A stretch of 64,000 bases of DNA. Source: Paucisalibacillus globulus DSM 18846 (GTDB lineage: Bacteria; Bacillota; Bacilli; Bacillales; Amphibacillaceae). A model generated the notes under the pieces. The model saw nothing but the letters and a program-made list of their open reading frames with translations. It made no database searches and was not told the DNA's origin. Position 1 is the stretch's first letter; each line of letters begins with the position of its first letter. The DNA lies in contig NZ_AXVK01000001.1 of assembly GCF_000482485.1 (NCBI RefSeq), positions 1-64,000 on the forward strand, read 5' to 3'. This document shows positions 52,457 to 61,318 of this stretch, in pieces. The position numbers and the translations under genes were made by a program.

Positions 52457-52904
52457 TTATTTTTTCCTGTGAATTTCTGTTTAATTCGGGGTGTAGTTGG
52501 GTATTAATCATTTAGGGATATTCAGGAAAGGGGGACTTTTACTATATGGAATAGCCAAAATTATAGAATATAAGAGTAAATTAAAGTATAAGTGGCAATT
52601 AGGCTATGTTGATAAGCTATTGTTTACTAGAGTCATTTTTTTCGAACAATAAGCAGTTATTTCCAATAATACACGGTTTGATAGATCTGCAATACTTTTG
52701 TAACATTAATAATGTTCTACAAGAAAAGCTCCAATCTGCATTTATCCTTTTATTGTCCCCTCGCGATACTTAATATAGTTTAGCATCCCATCAAGTTCAC
52801 TATGTTAAATTTAAGGATTTTTGTCAATTGAGTTTTTGGATTATTGGGAATTTTATTGAACATGGTTAAATTCCATCAAAAATAAGATTTAAAGGAGTAT
52901 TTTG
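52457..52904. other. A/T-rich intergenic region before the betaine importer
   Basis: No gene is visible. TTGTAACATTA (52698-52708) and TAATGTTCTACAA (52710-52722) form an imperfect inverted repeat, and ATGG/CCAT flanks TTAAATT near 52865-52878. Either might be regulatory; no consensus promoter was found. Confidence 0.4.
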
Positions 52905-53897
52905 ATGAAGAAAATTGGAATAAGTTTGTTTGTTATTATGGTAATGATTCTATCTGCCTGTGGTTCTGCGTCTAGTAGTGATTTAGAAGAAGTGGTGCTA
53001 GCAGATGCTGGTTGGGATAGTATTCGTGTTCACAATAGTGTTGCTCAAATGATTCTGGAAGAGGGCTTTGGTTATGATACAGAGGTAACCGCTGGCTCAA
53101 CAGCAGCAACTATTCAAGGTTTACGCCAAGGTGATATCAATGTGTACATGGAGTTATGGACGGATAATGTTAAAGAAGTTTATGAAGAAGCAACAGAAGC
53201 GGGTGATATTGAAACTGCTTCGGTAAACTTTGATGACAATAAACAAGGATTATATGTACCGACTTATGTGATTGAAGGAGACGAGGAAAGAGGCATCGAG
53301 CCAGCTGCTCCTGATTTAAAAACGGTGGAGGACTTAAAAAAATATCCAGAGATTTTTGCTGATCCGGAAGATCCTGGTCGAGGACGTATTCTAAATGCTC
53401 CAAGTGGTTGGGCAGTAGCAGATGCAATTAATGCAAAATTTGAAGCGTATGGATTGGATGAAACAATGAATAATTTCATGCCAGGTTCAGATGCAGCGGC
53501 CGTTGCTGATTTAGTCGATGCTTATGAAGCAGGAAGGCCATGGGTTGGATACTATTGGTCACCAACAGCTATCACTGCAAAATACGATCTAACGTTACTA
53601 GAAGAACCTGCATATGATGAAGCAGTTTGGAATGATACGAAAGCAACTGAATTTCCACCAAATGATGTTGTTGTAGCTGTTCATAAGGACTTCCCTGAAC
53701 AAGCACCAGAAGTTTACGAATTTCTACAAAACTATGAAACTAGCAGTGCACTAACTGAGGAAGCACTAAACTATATGGATGAGAATGGTGCGGAACCAGA
53801 AGAAGCGGCAATATGGTGGATGAAGCAGCATGAGGATATTTGGACTAGCTGGGTAACAGACGAGGTTGCTGAAAAAGTGAAAGAAGCTTTAAAGTAA
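52905..53897 (+). CDS. glycine betaine/proline-type ABC transporter substrate-binding lipoprotein
   Basis: 330 aa, OpuAC/ProX-type lipoprotein. The signal peptide ends in the lipobox LSAC with Cys19. The mature domain has LADAGWDSIRVHNSVAQMIL, GSTAATIQGLRQGDINVYME, and aromatic-rich segments (RPWVGYYWSPTAI) for the betaine cage. It captures compatible solutes outside the cell for the permease and ATPase encoded next. The ATG at 52905 follows AAAGGAG; a TTG immediately before is not needed. As the first gene of the operon, its order (binding protein, permease, ATPase) is the reverse of B. subtilis opuA. Confidence 0.92.
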   Translation: MKKIGISLFVIMVMILSACGSASSSDLEEVVLADAGWDSIRVHNSVAQMILEEGFGYDTEVTAGSTAATIQGLRQGDINVYMELWTDNVKEVYEEATEAGDIETASVNFDDNKQGLYVPTYVIEGDEERGIEPAAPDLKTVEDLKKYPEIFADPEDPGRGRILNAPSGWAVADAINAKFEAYGLDETMNNFMPGSDAAAVADLVDAYEAGRPWVGYYWSPTAITAKYDLTLLEEPAYDEAVWNDTKATEFPPNDVVVAVHKDFPEQAPEVYEFLQNYETSSALTEEALNYMDENGAEPEEAAIWWMKQHEDIWTSWVTDEVAEKVKEALK

Positions 53898-53966
53898 TGA
53901 TTGTAAGCGGCTAGCCAGTTTGGGTTGGCTGCTTTTCTTTCCTGAAAACAAATATACGGAAGAGAG

Positions 53967-54845
53967 GTGAAGGGCTGCTTTAGCAGTCTACTTATGGATA
54001 GTTTTCCTGACTTACGAACTAATCTAGGTGATTATGTTGATCATTTAGTTAGTTTTTTAGATACAACATTAGAGGGGTTTTTTGATTTTATCTTTTTTGT
54101 TTCATCAAGAACGATTAATTTTTTGGATGATTCATTGGTTGCAATGCCTTGGTGGATTTTTATCTTGATTATATTCTTATTAGGATGGTATTTTAAATCT
54201 ACTTTCTCCGGAGTATTATATGGATTCTTTATTTTTCTCATTGGTACTTTTGGGCTTTGGGAAGACATGATGACTACGATTGCTATTATATTAACTGCTG
54301 TTATTATTTGTTTACTTATTGGTATACCGATCGGAATTTGGATGGCGTTTAGTAAGGGCTTTTCCAATGTCATGCGCCCATTACTTGATGCGATGCAGAC
54401 TATGCCAAGTTTTGTATATTTAATTCCAGCAATTTTCTTCTTTGGTTTAGGTAACGTGTCTGCTATTTTTGCGACATTAATTTATGCCTTACCACCTGTA
54501 ATTCGATTGACTGAACTAGCTATTCGCAAAGTAGATAAAGAGGTAATTGAATCTGCACAATCTTTCGGTTCATCAAGAGGGCAGATGTTACGAAAGGTAC
54601 AGCTGCCACAAGCACTTCCAACTATTATGGCTGGTGTGAATCAGACAACGATGATGGCTTTAGCAATGGTTGTTATTGCTTCGATGGTTGGGGCTCAAGG
54701 ATTAGGAGAACAAGTACTTGTTTCCATTAACCGTATTGATATTGCATTAGGGTTTGAAGCAGGTATAAGTATCGTATTTCTAGCCATTATTATTGACCGT
54801 ATTACTAATGGGATTGCAGCTAAGTTTCAAAAGGGGGTTAACTAA
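53967..54845 (+). CDS. glycine betaine ABC transporter permease (OpuAB/ProW-like)
   Basis: About 283-292 aa. Binding-protein-dependent permease: about six helices and the EAA loop VIESAQSFGSSRGQMLRKVQ LPQALPTIMAG that docks on the ATPase. The start is uncertain. GTG at 53967 lies in AGAGAGGTGAAGG, which is itself the likely ribosome binding site. ATG at 53994 opens MDSFPDLR, which aligns with relatives, and is separated from that site by a small hairpin (GGCTGCT/AGCAGTC) that could bring them together. The ATPase gene starts on the last base of its stop codon. Confidence 0.88.
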   Translation: MKGCFSSLLMDSFPDLRTNLGDYVDHLVSFLDTTLEGFFDFIFFVSSRTINFLDDSLVAMPWWIFILIIFLLGWYFKSTFSGVLYGFFIFLIGTFGLWEDMMTTIAIILTAVIICLLIGIPIGIWMAFSKGFSNVMRPLLDAMQTMPSFVYLIPAIFFFGLGNVSAIFATLIYALPPVIRLTELAIRKVDKEVIESAQSFGSSRGQMLRKVQLPQALPTIMAGVNQTTMMALAMVVIASMVGAQGLGEQVLVSINRIDIALGFEAGISIVFLAIIIDRITNGIAAKFQKGVN

Positions 54846-56053
54846 TGGAAACCAAGATTAAAATTGATCATGTCTCTAAAATATTTGGTCCGAAGCCTAA
54901 GTCTATCATTCCTATGATTAAAAAAGGAATGTCAAAGAGTGAAATCCTTGAACAGACTGGTCATACGGTAGGGGTATATAATGCTTCCTTTGAAATTAAC
55001 AAGGGTGAAGTATTTGTTATTATGGGCTTATCGGGAAGTGGAAAGTCTACTTTAATTAGATGCTTCAACCTATTAAACAAGCCTACGAATGGTTCCATTT
55101 ATATTGATGGTGAGGATATTGTTCAGTATAAAAAACAAGAACTTAAAACAGTAAGACAAGAAAAGATTGCCATGGTATTCCAACACTTTGGTCTGTTTAG
55201 TCATCGAACGATTTTAGCAAATGTGGAGTATGGTCTAGAAATACGCGGAATATCGAAAGAGGAACGCCATGCTATTGCACTTAGAAATATTGAACTTGTT
55301 GGATTGAAAGGATATGAGGATAAATTTCCAGATGAATTATCTGGGGGGATGCAACAGCGTGTTGGTCTTGCCCGTGCTCTCGCAAATGATCCTGACATAT
55401 TATTAATGGATGAACCTTTCAGTGCTCTTGATCCACTAATACGTCGTGAAATGCAGCTTGAGCTTTTAGATATTCAAAATCGGCTACAAAAAACGATTAT
55501 CTTTATTACGCACGACGTCAATGAAGCATTTAAATTGGGGGACCGTGTTGCAGTAATGAAAGATGGTCATGTTGTTCAAGTTGGTACACCTGAAGAAATT
55601 ATTGAAGAACCAGCAAACGACTATATTTCAGAATTTATTAAGGATATCGATCGTTCTAAAGTGTTTCAGGCTGAACATATCATGATTAAACCAAATGCAT
55701 TAGTTTCGATTAAGGATGGACTCAATGTTGCTAAAAAGGAAATGGAAGAGAACGGTATTTCGAGCGTATTTGTAGTAGATCGTGGTCGTCGAGTGAAGGG
55801 AATTGTAACAATTGATGATGCTATTCAAGCAAAGCAGGATAAAAAATCCTTAGAAGATATTTTACGTGATGATTTTGTTATCGTAAAAAAAGATGAATAC
55901 ATTAATGATTTGATTCCAAAGGCATTGGAATCGAAGTATCCATTGGCAGTTGTTGATGATGAAGAGAAATTAATTGGTTTTATATTGCGTGTTCATGTGC
56001 TTTCTGGCCTTGTGTCAGAAGATGTTGTGGAAAGTGATGAATATTATTATTAA
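54845..56053 (+). CDS. glycine betaine ABC transporter ATP-binding protein (OpuAA/ProV-like)
   Basis: 402 aa. Nucleotide-binding domain with Walker A GLSGSGKST, Q loop VFQHFGLF, signature LSGGMQQRVGLARALA and Walker B ILLMDEPFSALDP. The N-terminal extension (KIFGPKPKSIIPMIKKGMSK) is typical of the OpuAA/ProV group. Two C-terminal CBS domains (residues 275-400) sense ionic strength or nucleotides in this family. Its TAATG overlap with the permease gene indicates coupling. The importer supports osmoprotection, in keeping with a halotolerant lifestyle. Confidence 0.93.
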   Translation: METKIKIDHVSKIFGPKPKSIIPMIKKGMSKSEILEQTGHTVGVYNASFEINKGEVFVIMGLSGSGKSTLIRCFNLLNKPTNGSIYIDGEDIVQYKKQELKTVRQEKIAMVFQHFGLFSHRTILANVEYGLEIRGISKEERHAIALRNIELVGLKGYEDKFPDELSGGMQQRVGLARALANDPDILLMDEPFSALDPLIRREMQLELLDIQNRLQKTIIFITHDVNEAFKLGDRVAVMKDGHVVQVGTPEEIIEEPANDYISEFIKDIDRSKVFQAEHIMIKPNALVSIKDGLNVAKKEMEENGISSVFVVDRGRRVKGIVTIDDAIQAKQDKKSLEDILRDDFVIVKKDEYINDLIPKALESKYPLAVVDDEEKLIGFILRVHVLSGLVSEDVVESDEYYY

Positions 56054-56064
56054 GAAAACGGTGT

Positions 56065-56092
56065 CTTAAGGGTCTAGAACCCTTAAGACATC
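56065..56092. terminator. bidirectional terminator between the opu and ger operons
   Basis: GTCTTAAGGGT pairs with ACCCTTAAGAC around CTAGA, between converging operons. Confidence 0.8.
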
Positions 56093-56096
56093 CAGC

Positions 56097-57236
56097 TTAT
56101 CTGTGAACCTCGCCATGTCGGATTATTTTTACCTTTACATTAAAGTTTACATCAATTTTTGGAAAAAGTTTATCCCATTCCTCGTCCTTTAATTTACCGT
56201 CCTTATTCTGAATCCTATATAAGACGCCATATCCAAAAACATCGGAGTTAAGTTCTTTTAGTTTGGCTAAAATGGTTTCAAATTTTTTCTTTATTTTTTT
56301 TTCTACCTCTTTTTCTAGTTTTTGTATGGCTTTTTTATCATCTAAATGGTACGATTCCGAAATCTCTTGTAAATTTAATATTAACTCAACGTTTGTATCG
56401 AATTTTAAATTTTCTTTGCTAGTAAGAGATGTCGTCCCCCGTCCTTTTTCAATGATAAATATAATATTTATATCATCTTTTTTTTCTATCTCTTTTCTGT
56501 TAGACATAAATTCGCTTAAAGGATCTATAGGGAGGGTGATTTCCATATATTCATCACTTACTGTTCCCTCTATTAACTTATATAACTGTGCATCAGCTAA
56601 GGAAAGTTGTCCAACCATCTTATCACCTTTAAATATGGCTAGACCAGTAATTGTAGGAATTCCATCCCTCATCCCCATGGTTGGCAAGACTGGTTCAATT
56701 CCTGGATTCTTTATGGCGTAAGCGAATTTAGGGAATTGAATTGCTGGGAATAATCGTTGCTCCACCCCAGGTTCCAGTAGACCGTGTAAATATTCCCCCA
56801 AGTTCGTATCAATCGTTTCTTCTTGAACATTAAAAATATCTTTTGCTTTTGAATCTGCAACGGCAAGTAATAATGTACTTGGGATATTAGCATCACGGCG
56901 AAGCGTATCAGTGTAAGGATGTAATCCTGCTTCGGCAATTTCTTTTCCATATATTTCTAAATCTATTTTTCCAATAACAATTTCTTGATTAGCCCTTTTA
57001 TTTGCATCATCTACCGCACCTTTAACCGTTTTACCAGTTCCTGAAATTGTTTTAGTTGCACTTGGAGTATCTTTCTGAAATTGCAATATAGCCATGGTAA
57101 GTTCAATATCCTCTTCTCCAGATTTATCAACTCCACGACTTAAAATAACCCCAAGGTTTTCTAATTGTTGGGGGTGTATACAACTACTTAAACACAGTAG
57201 TGCACAGAGCCAAATAGTTACATAAATATACCTCAA
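56097..57236 (-). CDS. Ger(x)C family spore germination lipoprotein
   Basis: 379 aa, the C subunit of a GerA-type germinant receptor. The signal peptide ends in the lipobox LSSC (Cys19), so it is anchored at the outer face of the inner spore membrane. The family features are KGAVDDANKRANQEIVIGKI in domain 1 and the C-terminal GVLYRIQNKDG. The start is TTG, whose bases overlap the TGA stop of the B-subunit gene by 4 nt, consistent with coupling. It is the last gene of the A-B-C operon, as usual. Confidence 0.9.
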   Translation of the reverse strand: MRYIYVTIWLCALLCLSSCIHPQQLENLGVILSRGVDKSGEEDIELTMAILQFQKDTPSATKTISGTGKTVKGAVDDANKRANQEIVIGKIDLEIYGKEIAEAGLHPYTDTLRRDANIPSTLLLAVADSKAKDIFNVQEETIDTNLGEYLHGLLEPGVEQRLFPAIQFPKFAYAIKNPGIEPVLPTMGMRDGIPTITGLAIFKGDKMVGQLSLADAQLYKLIEGTVSDEYMEITLPIDPLSEFMSNRKEIEKKDDINIIFIIEKGRGTTSLTSKENLKFDTNVELILNLQEISESYHLDDKKAIQKLEKEVEKKIKKKFETILAKLKELNSDVFGYGVLYRIQNKDGKLKDEEWDKLFPKIDVNFNVKVKIIRHGEVHR

Positions 57237-58348
57237 GTGGTATCACTTCCTTTATCTTTCTTCCTTCTTTTCTTCACTAATACGATTGGAAGTAAAATAA
57301 ATGGGTAAACATATGTAATCCAAAAACCATATTTTCCAACAAAATTTGTCATATCAGAAATTTGGTAGTCGTATTGAAAGAAGTTAACGATGATTAAGAT
57401 TAGTATCGTAATGATCCATAATGTTATTTTTTGTGGTACTTTGTATAATCGTTTCATACCATAAGACATGACCCATAATGATAATGCTAAATTAGGTAAG
57501 ATTACCATTAACCAAACAGTAACCACTATATAATCAAGACGTTCAATGAATGTAAATGATGCACTTTTATACAAAATCAATAATGCCCAATCAATAGATT
57601 TTAAACCTTCTGGGCTGAAGTAGCCGATGGATATTATCGTAACAATAAGTAACATGATTGTTGTATATATTAATCCTAGAAATACTGGCAATTTGGCTTT
57701 TTCTTTATTTTGGATAAATGGGTATATCACCATTAAAATCTCGAAGCCTGTTAATGTATAGGAAGTCGCTCTAGATCCCTTTAATAAATCTGTAAAAGAG
57801 GTCTGGAAAATTGGTAGTAAATTTAACCAATTCACCCGTAATATTGGATCATATAGTACTAATAACAACCAAAAAGTTGAAAGGAATAAGAGAAAAGTAA
57901 TCCCAACAATTACTCTAATACCACCGAATACTGTGTAAAGTACAAGAATCATAATTAATATCGCGATGAGTAGATTTGGTAAGGCGTGGTATATAAATAG
58001 CTGTATTACCTCTATATAGGTTAAAAGAATCGAAAAGAAACTAAACCCAAAATGTAAAATTATAATAGTACCCAATAATTTCCCTAACCACTTCCCAAAA
58101 ATATCTACCTGAATTCCAAAATAGTCTGTGTTCTCATATTGATTTAAAATATAAAACATACACATAACTAAGATGCATATATAGACTAAAGAAATTAGTA
58201 TCGATAACCAAGAATCACGCCCTGCTTCCATGTAAATAAAACGAGGAGCACCAATAATTCCAACTCCAATTTGTAAACTGGTAATAATAAAAAATAAATA
58301 AAAGGCTTGAATTTGATTACCTGGTTTTACTTTTAGATTAATCTCCAT
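57233..58348 (-). CDS. GerB-type (GerAB/ArcD/ProY) spore germination permease-like protein
   Basis: 371 aa with about ten helices, related to amino-acid/polyamine permeases (spore_permease family). LQIGVGIIGAPRFIYMEAG RDSW in the first helices and SYTLTGFEILMVIYPFIQ further on are typical. This subunit is thought to bind the germinant (such as an amino acid or sugar) in the inner spore membrane. The ATG follows AGGTGAAGT. It lies 7 nt after the A subunit and overlaps the C subunit start. Confidence 0.9.
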   Translation of the reverse strand: MEINLKVKPGNQIQAFYLFFIITSLQIGVGIIGAPRFIYMEAGRDSWLSILISLVYICILVMCMFYILNQYENTDYFGIQVDIFGKWLGKLLGTIIILHFGFSFFSILLTYIEVIQLFIYHALPNLLIAILIMILVLYTVFGGIRVIVGITFLLFLSTFWLLLVLYDPILRVNWLNLLPIFQTSFTDLLKGSRATSYTLTGFEILMVIYPFIQNKEKAKLPVFLGLIYTTIMLLIVTIISIGYFSPEGLKSIDWALLILYKSASFTFIERLDYIVVTVWLMVILPNLALSLWVMSYGMKRLYKVPQKITLWIITILILIIVNFFQYDYQISDMTNFVGKYGFWITYVYPFILLPIVLVKKRRKKDKGSDTT

Positions 58349-58355
58349 ACTTCAC

Positions 58356-59882
58356 CTACTCATCAATATCTCGTATCTTACTAGCATCTTTTTCACTGTA
58401 CCGTTTAAGAATTTTTGGTCGATAGGATCTAGCACGTTTATTGTTATGACTAAATGGTGTTCGGAAAAAAACTTTATTAAAATCCTTTAAACGTAAAGGA
58501 TATAATGGTACTAAATATGGCCTTCCAAGTGATGTTAGTCGAGTAACATGAATAATAAGTAAGGTTATTCCAAAAACAATGCCAATTAATCCAAAAAATC
58601 CTGCCAAAATAATTAATGGAAAGCGAACAAGTCGGATAGAGGTTCCAAATAAATAACTAGGGGTGACGAAACTTGCCAGAGCACTCATCGCAACAAGAAT
58701 GATAAGGATATTACTTGTTAAGCCTGCCTCAACTGCTGCCTGCCCGATTACAATACCACCCACAATACCCATTGTTTGTCCGACTTTTGTTGGTAATCTT
58801 GCACCAGCTTCTCGTAACAACTCCAGCATAAATTCTAATAGTAATACTTCAAATATTGGTGGGAATGGAACCGCTGCTCGAGACTGACCGATTGTTATAA
58901 GAAGTTGAGTAGGTATAATGGCGTATTGATAACTCAGAGCTGCAACATATGTTGGTGCAATAATAATCGAAAAAAACATTGCAAAGAAACGTAATAGTCG
59001 ATAAAATGTTCCACCCTGCCATCGCATATATAAATCCTCAGTGGATTCCAAGAAACTAAATAAGGTTGCAGGTGCTGTAAACCCAGCAGGACTGTTTTCA
59101 ACTAGGACACCAAGTTTTCCTTGTAAAACATTATAAGTGAAACGATCCGGACGTTCTGTTATGTCAAATTGCGGAAAGAAGTTTGTTTGGGAATCCTCTA
59201 AATATTGTTTCAGAATGATGGCATCTTCAACCTGATCCGTATCTACTTCTTTTAGACGTTGCCTCATTGTTTGGACATCAACTTCATTAGCGATGGACTT
59301 CATATAAACAAGACGGACATCCTTTGGTGATACTTTTCCAATCTTAAATTCTTCCATAACTAGATCGGTTGACTTAATGATCCACCGTATAATGTTCAAA
59401 TTTTTTGATAATGATTCTGTGAAAGAAATTTTTGGCCCGAGTACGAGGGACTCTGTTTCGGCTTTTTCAAGTGAACGACTTTCTTTCATTGGCAATTGAT
59501 AACCAAGGGCCTTTTTTTCTCCCTCAATATAGATAAATACTTCACCAATAATTAAATTGGAAAGGATAGATTCTAAATCTTCATAAACAGACCCTGAATT
59601 TAACGGAAGTTCATTAAGCAGATTTTGATTTGTTAGCTTTTCTTGATTTATTTCAAAGTTAACTAGGGGGTCTAATAAAGAATTTTGAAATTTATCGACA
59701 TCAATTTGATAGTCAATAAAGAAAACTGCAACATTTGTATCGAATATTTTATAATGGGAGAACTTTAAATCAGGATTTTTTTCAAATTTATCCGATAAAA
59801 TTTGTTCTAGAGTGTCAATTTTGATTGGGAATATTGCTGTTCCTTTAGATTCTTTATTTTTTTTAGACTTTTTACCCCACAT
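58356..59882 (-). CDS. GerA family spore germination protein (A subunit)
   Basis: 508 aa. A hydrophilic N-terminal region (residues 1-245, with the DVRLVYMKSIANEVDV and LVENSPAGFTAPATLFSFLE motifs) is followed by five or six membrane helices and a basic C-terminal tail; RAAVPFPPIFEVLLLEFMLE LLREAG is the family signature. It is the A subunit of a germinant receptor in the inner spore membrane, where A subunits are reported to oligomerise. The ATG at 59882 follows GGAGGTTCTT; a TTG 12 bases upstream overlaps the site. It is first in a three-gene operon expressed in the forespore. The germinant is unknown. Confidence 0.93.
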   Translation of the reverse strand: MWGKKSKKNKESKGTAIFPIKIDTLEQILSDKFEKNPDLKFSHYKIFDTNVAVFFIDYQIDVDKFQNSLLDPLVNFEINQEKLTNQNLLNELPLNSGSVYEDLESILSNLIIGEVFIYIEGEKKALGYQLPMKESRSLEKAETESLVLGPKISFTESLSKNLNIIRWIIKSTDLVMEEFKIGKVSPKDVRLVYMKSIANEVDVQTMRQRLKEVDTDQVEDAIILKQYLEDSQTNFFPQFDITERPDRFTYNVLQGKLGVLVENSPAGFTAPATLFSFLESTEDLYMRWQGGTFYRLLRFFAMFFSIIIAPTYVAALSYQYAIIPTQLLITIGQSRAAVPFPPIFEVLLLEFMLELLREAGARLPTKVGQTMGIVGGIVIGQAAVEAGLTSNILIILVAMSALASFVTPSYLFGTSIRLVRFPLIILAGFFGLIGIVFGITLLIIHVTRLTSLGRPYLVPLYPLRLKDFNKVFFRTPFSHNNKRARSYRPKILKRYSEKDASKIRDIDE

Positions 59883-59972
59883 AAGAACCTCCAAGTATAT
59901 AAATAACTAGTAGGCCTTAGTGTATGGAAAATAGTTAAAAATATGTGTGAGAGGGGATAAATGGAAGTGAAA

Positions 59973-60001
59973 GCAAAAAAAAGAGAGGATTAATCCTCTC
60001 T
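59973..60001 (-). terminator. terminator of the carbonic anhydrase gene
   Basis: On the minus strand AGAGAGGAT pairs with ATCCTCTCT around TA, followed by eight T residues. It overlaps the stop codon of the gene. Confidence 0.88.
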
Positions 60002-60544
60002 AGTAACAACATCCACTTTACCTGTACCAGGGTCAATGACTAATCCGTGAACCTTTACATGTGGTGGCAATAATGGATGATTTCTTATTAAATCTACACT
60101 TTGAACTACAGATTCCTCAACTGTTTCAAAACCGTGAAATTCTTCATTAAAGTCGATTCCACCGTTTTGCAAAGTCTGAATCGTTTCCTCTGGAATTCCT
60201 TTTTCAATCATCGTTTCGGTTAAAGTCTTAATATCTACTTTGGACATCCCGCAATCATAGTGTCCGATAACAGTGACTTCTTCCGCTTTTAGAGAGTAAA
60301 TTGCTACTAAAATACTTTTCATAATACTATCAAACGGTTTTCGAATGATTGCACCAGCGTTTTTAACCATTTTCACATCGCCATTTTGGATATTTAAAGC
60401 TCTGTGTAATAATTCGACTAAACGGGATTCCATGCAAGTGAAAATTACCATTTTTTTATTTGGGAAACTATCAGTTGCATATTTTTCATATTCTTTTCCT
60501 TCTACAAATTTCTTATTATAAGCTAACATGTCATCCAGATGCAT
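59990..60544 (-). CDS. beta-class carbonic anhydrase (YtiB-like)
   Basis: 185 aa, beta-carbonic anhydrase, zinc enzyme interconverting CO2 and bicarbonate. The Zn ligands are Cys in FTCMESRLVELL, and His and Cys in VIGHYDCGMSK. The usual Asp-Arg dyad reads Glu-x-Arg here (CMESR instead of CxDxR), a conservative change that could alter activity. VKNAGAIIRKPFDSIMKSIL is the active-site strand and helix. The ATG at 60544 follows AAAAGGAG; an in-frame start at 60583 would add 13 weak residues. Confidence 0.88.
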   Translation of the reverse strand: MHLDDMLAYNKKFVEGKEYEKYATDSFPNKKMVIFTCMESRLVELLHRALNIQNGDVKMVKNAGAIIRKPFDSIMKSILVAIYSLKAEEVTVIGHYDCGMSKVDIKTLTETMIEKGIPEETIQTLQNGGIDFNEEFHGFETVEESVVQSVDLIRNHPLLPPHVKVHGLVIDPGTGKVDVVTRED

Positions 60545-60569
60545 ATCTTTCACTCCTTTTCCTTGTATA

Positions 60570-60690
60570 GCTCCAGACACCAACTACTAGCGTGACTTCC
60601 CTCGTTAATTCACAAGAGTATGAAGACTTGCCAATGGACGTAGACGTACTTGTACCTTTGTTAGGAATGTCAACATTGACTCAAGATTTA
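60570..60690 (-). repeat. degenerate copy of interspersed repeat family B
   Basis: On the minus strand I can read GAGTCAATGTTGAC, GAGGGAAGTCACGCTAGTAG and GTGTCTGGAGC. They parallel GAGTCGATGTTGAC, GGAAGTCCAATAGTCGCTGG and GTGCTGGAGC of copy 1. The 5' half is poorly preserved. It lies directly upstream of the carbonic anhydrase start. Confidence 0.5.
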
Positions 60691-60840
60691 GAAGGAGGGT
60701 CGACTAGACTAATTCCAGCTAATAGTTCGAAAGTCGCTAAATGGGTACACTGCACTCTTTTATTTATATACCCCATAAAAAACTATATCAGTTATCGAAT
60801 AATATACAAAATAATAAATATTTTTGTGGGAGGGAAATCG

Positions 60841-61068
60841 ATGACTAATAATATACGAATATGCAAATTGTGCAAAACGCAAATGAAATTCAGTACATTT
60901 TATATGTGTCAAGATTGTTTGTTTGAACTGGATCGAGTGAGTGCATATATAAAAAAACATCATTACGCAACTTTAGATGAAATATCGCAAGGTACAAGTC
61001 TAACACCAGATTGTGTCGAGCGAATCATCGAATTCTTCCGTCATTCAAAGACTTCTATAAAACAATGA
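60841..61068 (+). CDS. small zinc-ribbon protein with C-terminal HTH-like segment, unknown function
   Basis: 75 aa. The N-terminal CKLC and CQDC pairs (IRICKLCKTQMKFSTFYMCQ followed by DCLFEL) form a probable zinc ribbon. The C-terminal half, YATLDEISQGTSLTPDCVER, looks like a small helix-turn-helix. It is similar in style to the short flagellar-region proteins YvyF and relatives (uncertain). The ATG at 60841 follows GGGAGGG. A longer in-frame reading from 60592 runs through the degenerate repeat and is rejected. Confidence 0.72.
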   Translation: MTNNIRICKLCKTQMKFSTFYMCQDCLFELDRVSAYIKKHHYATLDEISQGTSLTPDCVERIIEFFRHSKTSIKQ

Positions 61069-61103
61069 AATATTAGAAAACTATTTATTTTGTAAAAACG
61101 CTG

Positions 61104-61132
61104 TTGACTTCTTAAATTTACCAATTTATAAT
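61104..61132 (+). promoter_or_regulatory. consensus sigma-A promoter of the bmr operon leader
   Basis: TTGACT (61104-61109), 17 nt, TATAAT (61127-61132). Transcription would start about 61139, about 340 nt before the bmrC start codon. Confidence 0.88.
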
Positions 61133-61169
61133 AATAAGGTACTTAAAAAACGTAAAGGAGGGCATAAAA

Positions 61170-61256
61170 ATGGAAAACGTTAACGTAATTGTTAATTTAA
61201 CTGGGTACAATTTTATATTTCATGTGGCCTCTGATAAGCGGAGAAGTGTGTTCTAA
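61170..61256 (+). CDS. 28-aa candidate leader peptide of the bmrCD-type operon
   Basis: A 28-codon frame with the excellent ribosome binding site AAAGGAGGG, located 30 nt after the transcription start. It reads MENVNVIVNLTGYNFIFHVA and then a basic tail ending SerValPhe. Codons His-Val-Ala (61221-61229) include GTGGCCT, which can pair with the 5' arm of the terminator at 61284. Ribosome position here could therefore decide termination. In B. subtilis the yheIH (bmrCD) operon is controlled by ribosome-mediated attenuation through a leader gene (bmrB); this peptide is not visibly similar to one I can recall, so its role is inferred from layout. Confidence 0.68.
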   Translation: MENVNVIVNLTGYNFIFHVASDKRRSVF

Positions 61257-61283
61257 ATTTGGTACATAATTCTATTGGTTATT

Positions 61284-61312
61284 AAAGGCTACCATGTGCT
61301 GTGGCCTTTTTG
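61284..61312 (+). terminator. attenuator terminator 1 in the bmrC leader
   Basis: AAAGGCTAC pairs with GTGGCCTTT (one T-G pair) around CATGTGCT, followed by TTTT. The 5' arm can alternatively pair with GTGGCCT (61224-61230) in the leader ORF, forming an antiterminator. Confidence 0.78.
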
Positions 61313-61318
61313 TAATAT

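Noticed and set aside
60592-60840. N-terminal extension of the zinc-ribbon protein
   Set aside because: The upstream part lies in the decayed repeat and lacks a start signal; ATG at 60841 has GGGAGGG at good spacing.
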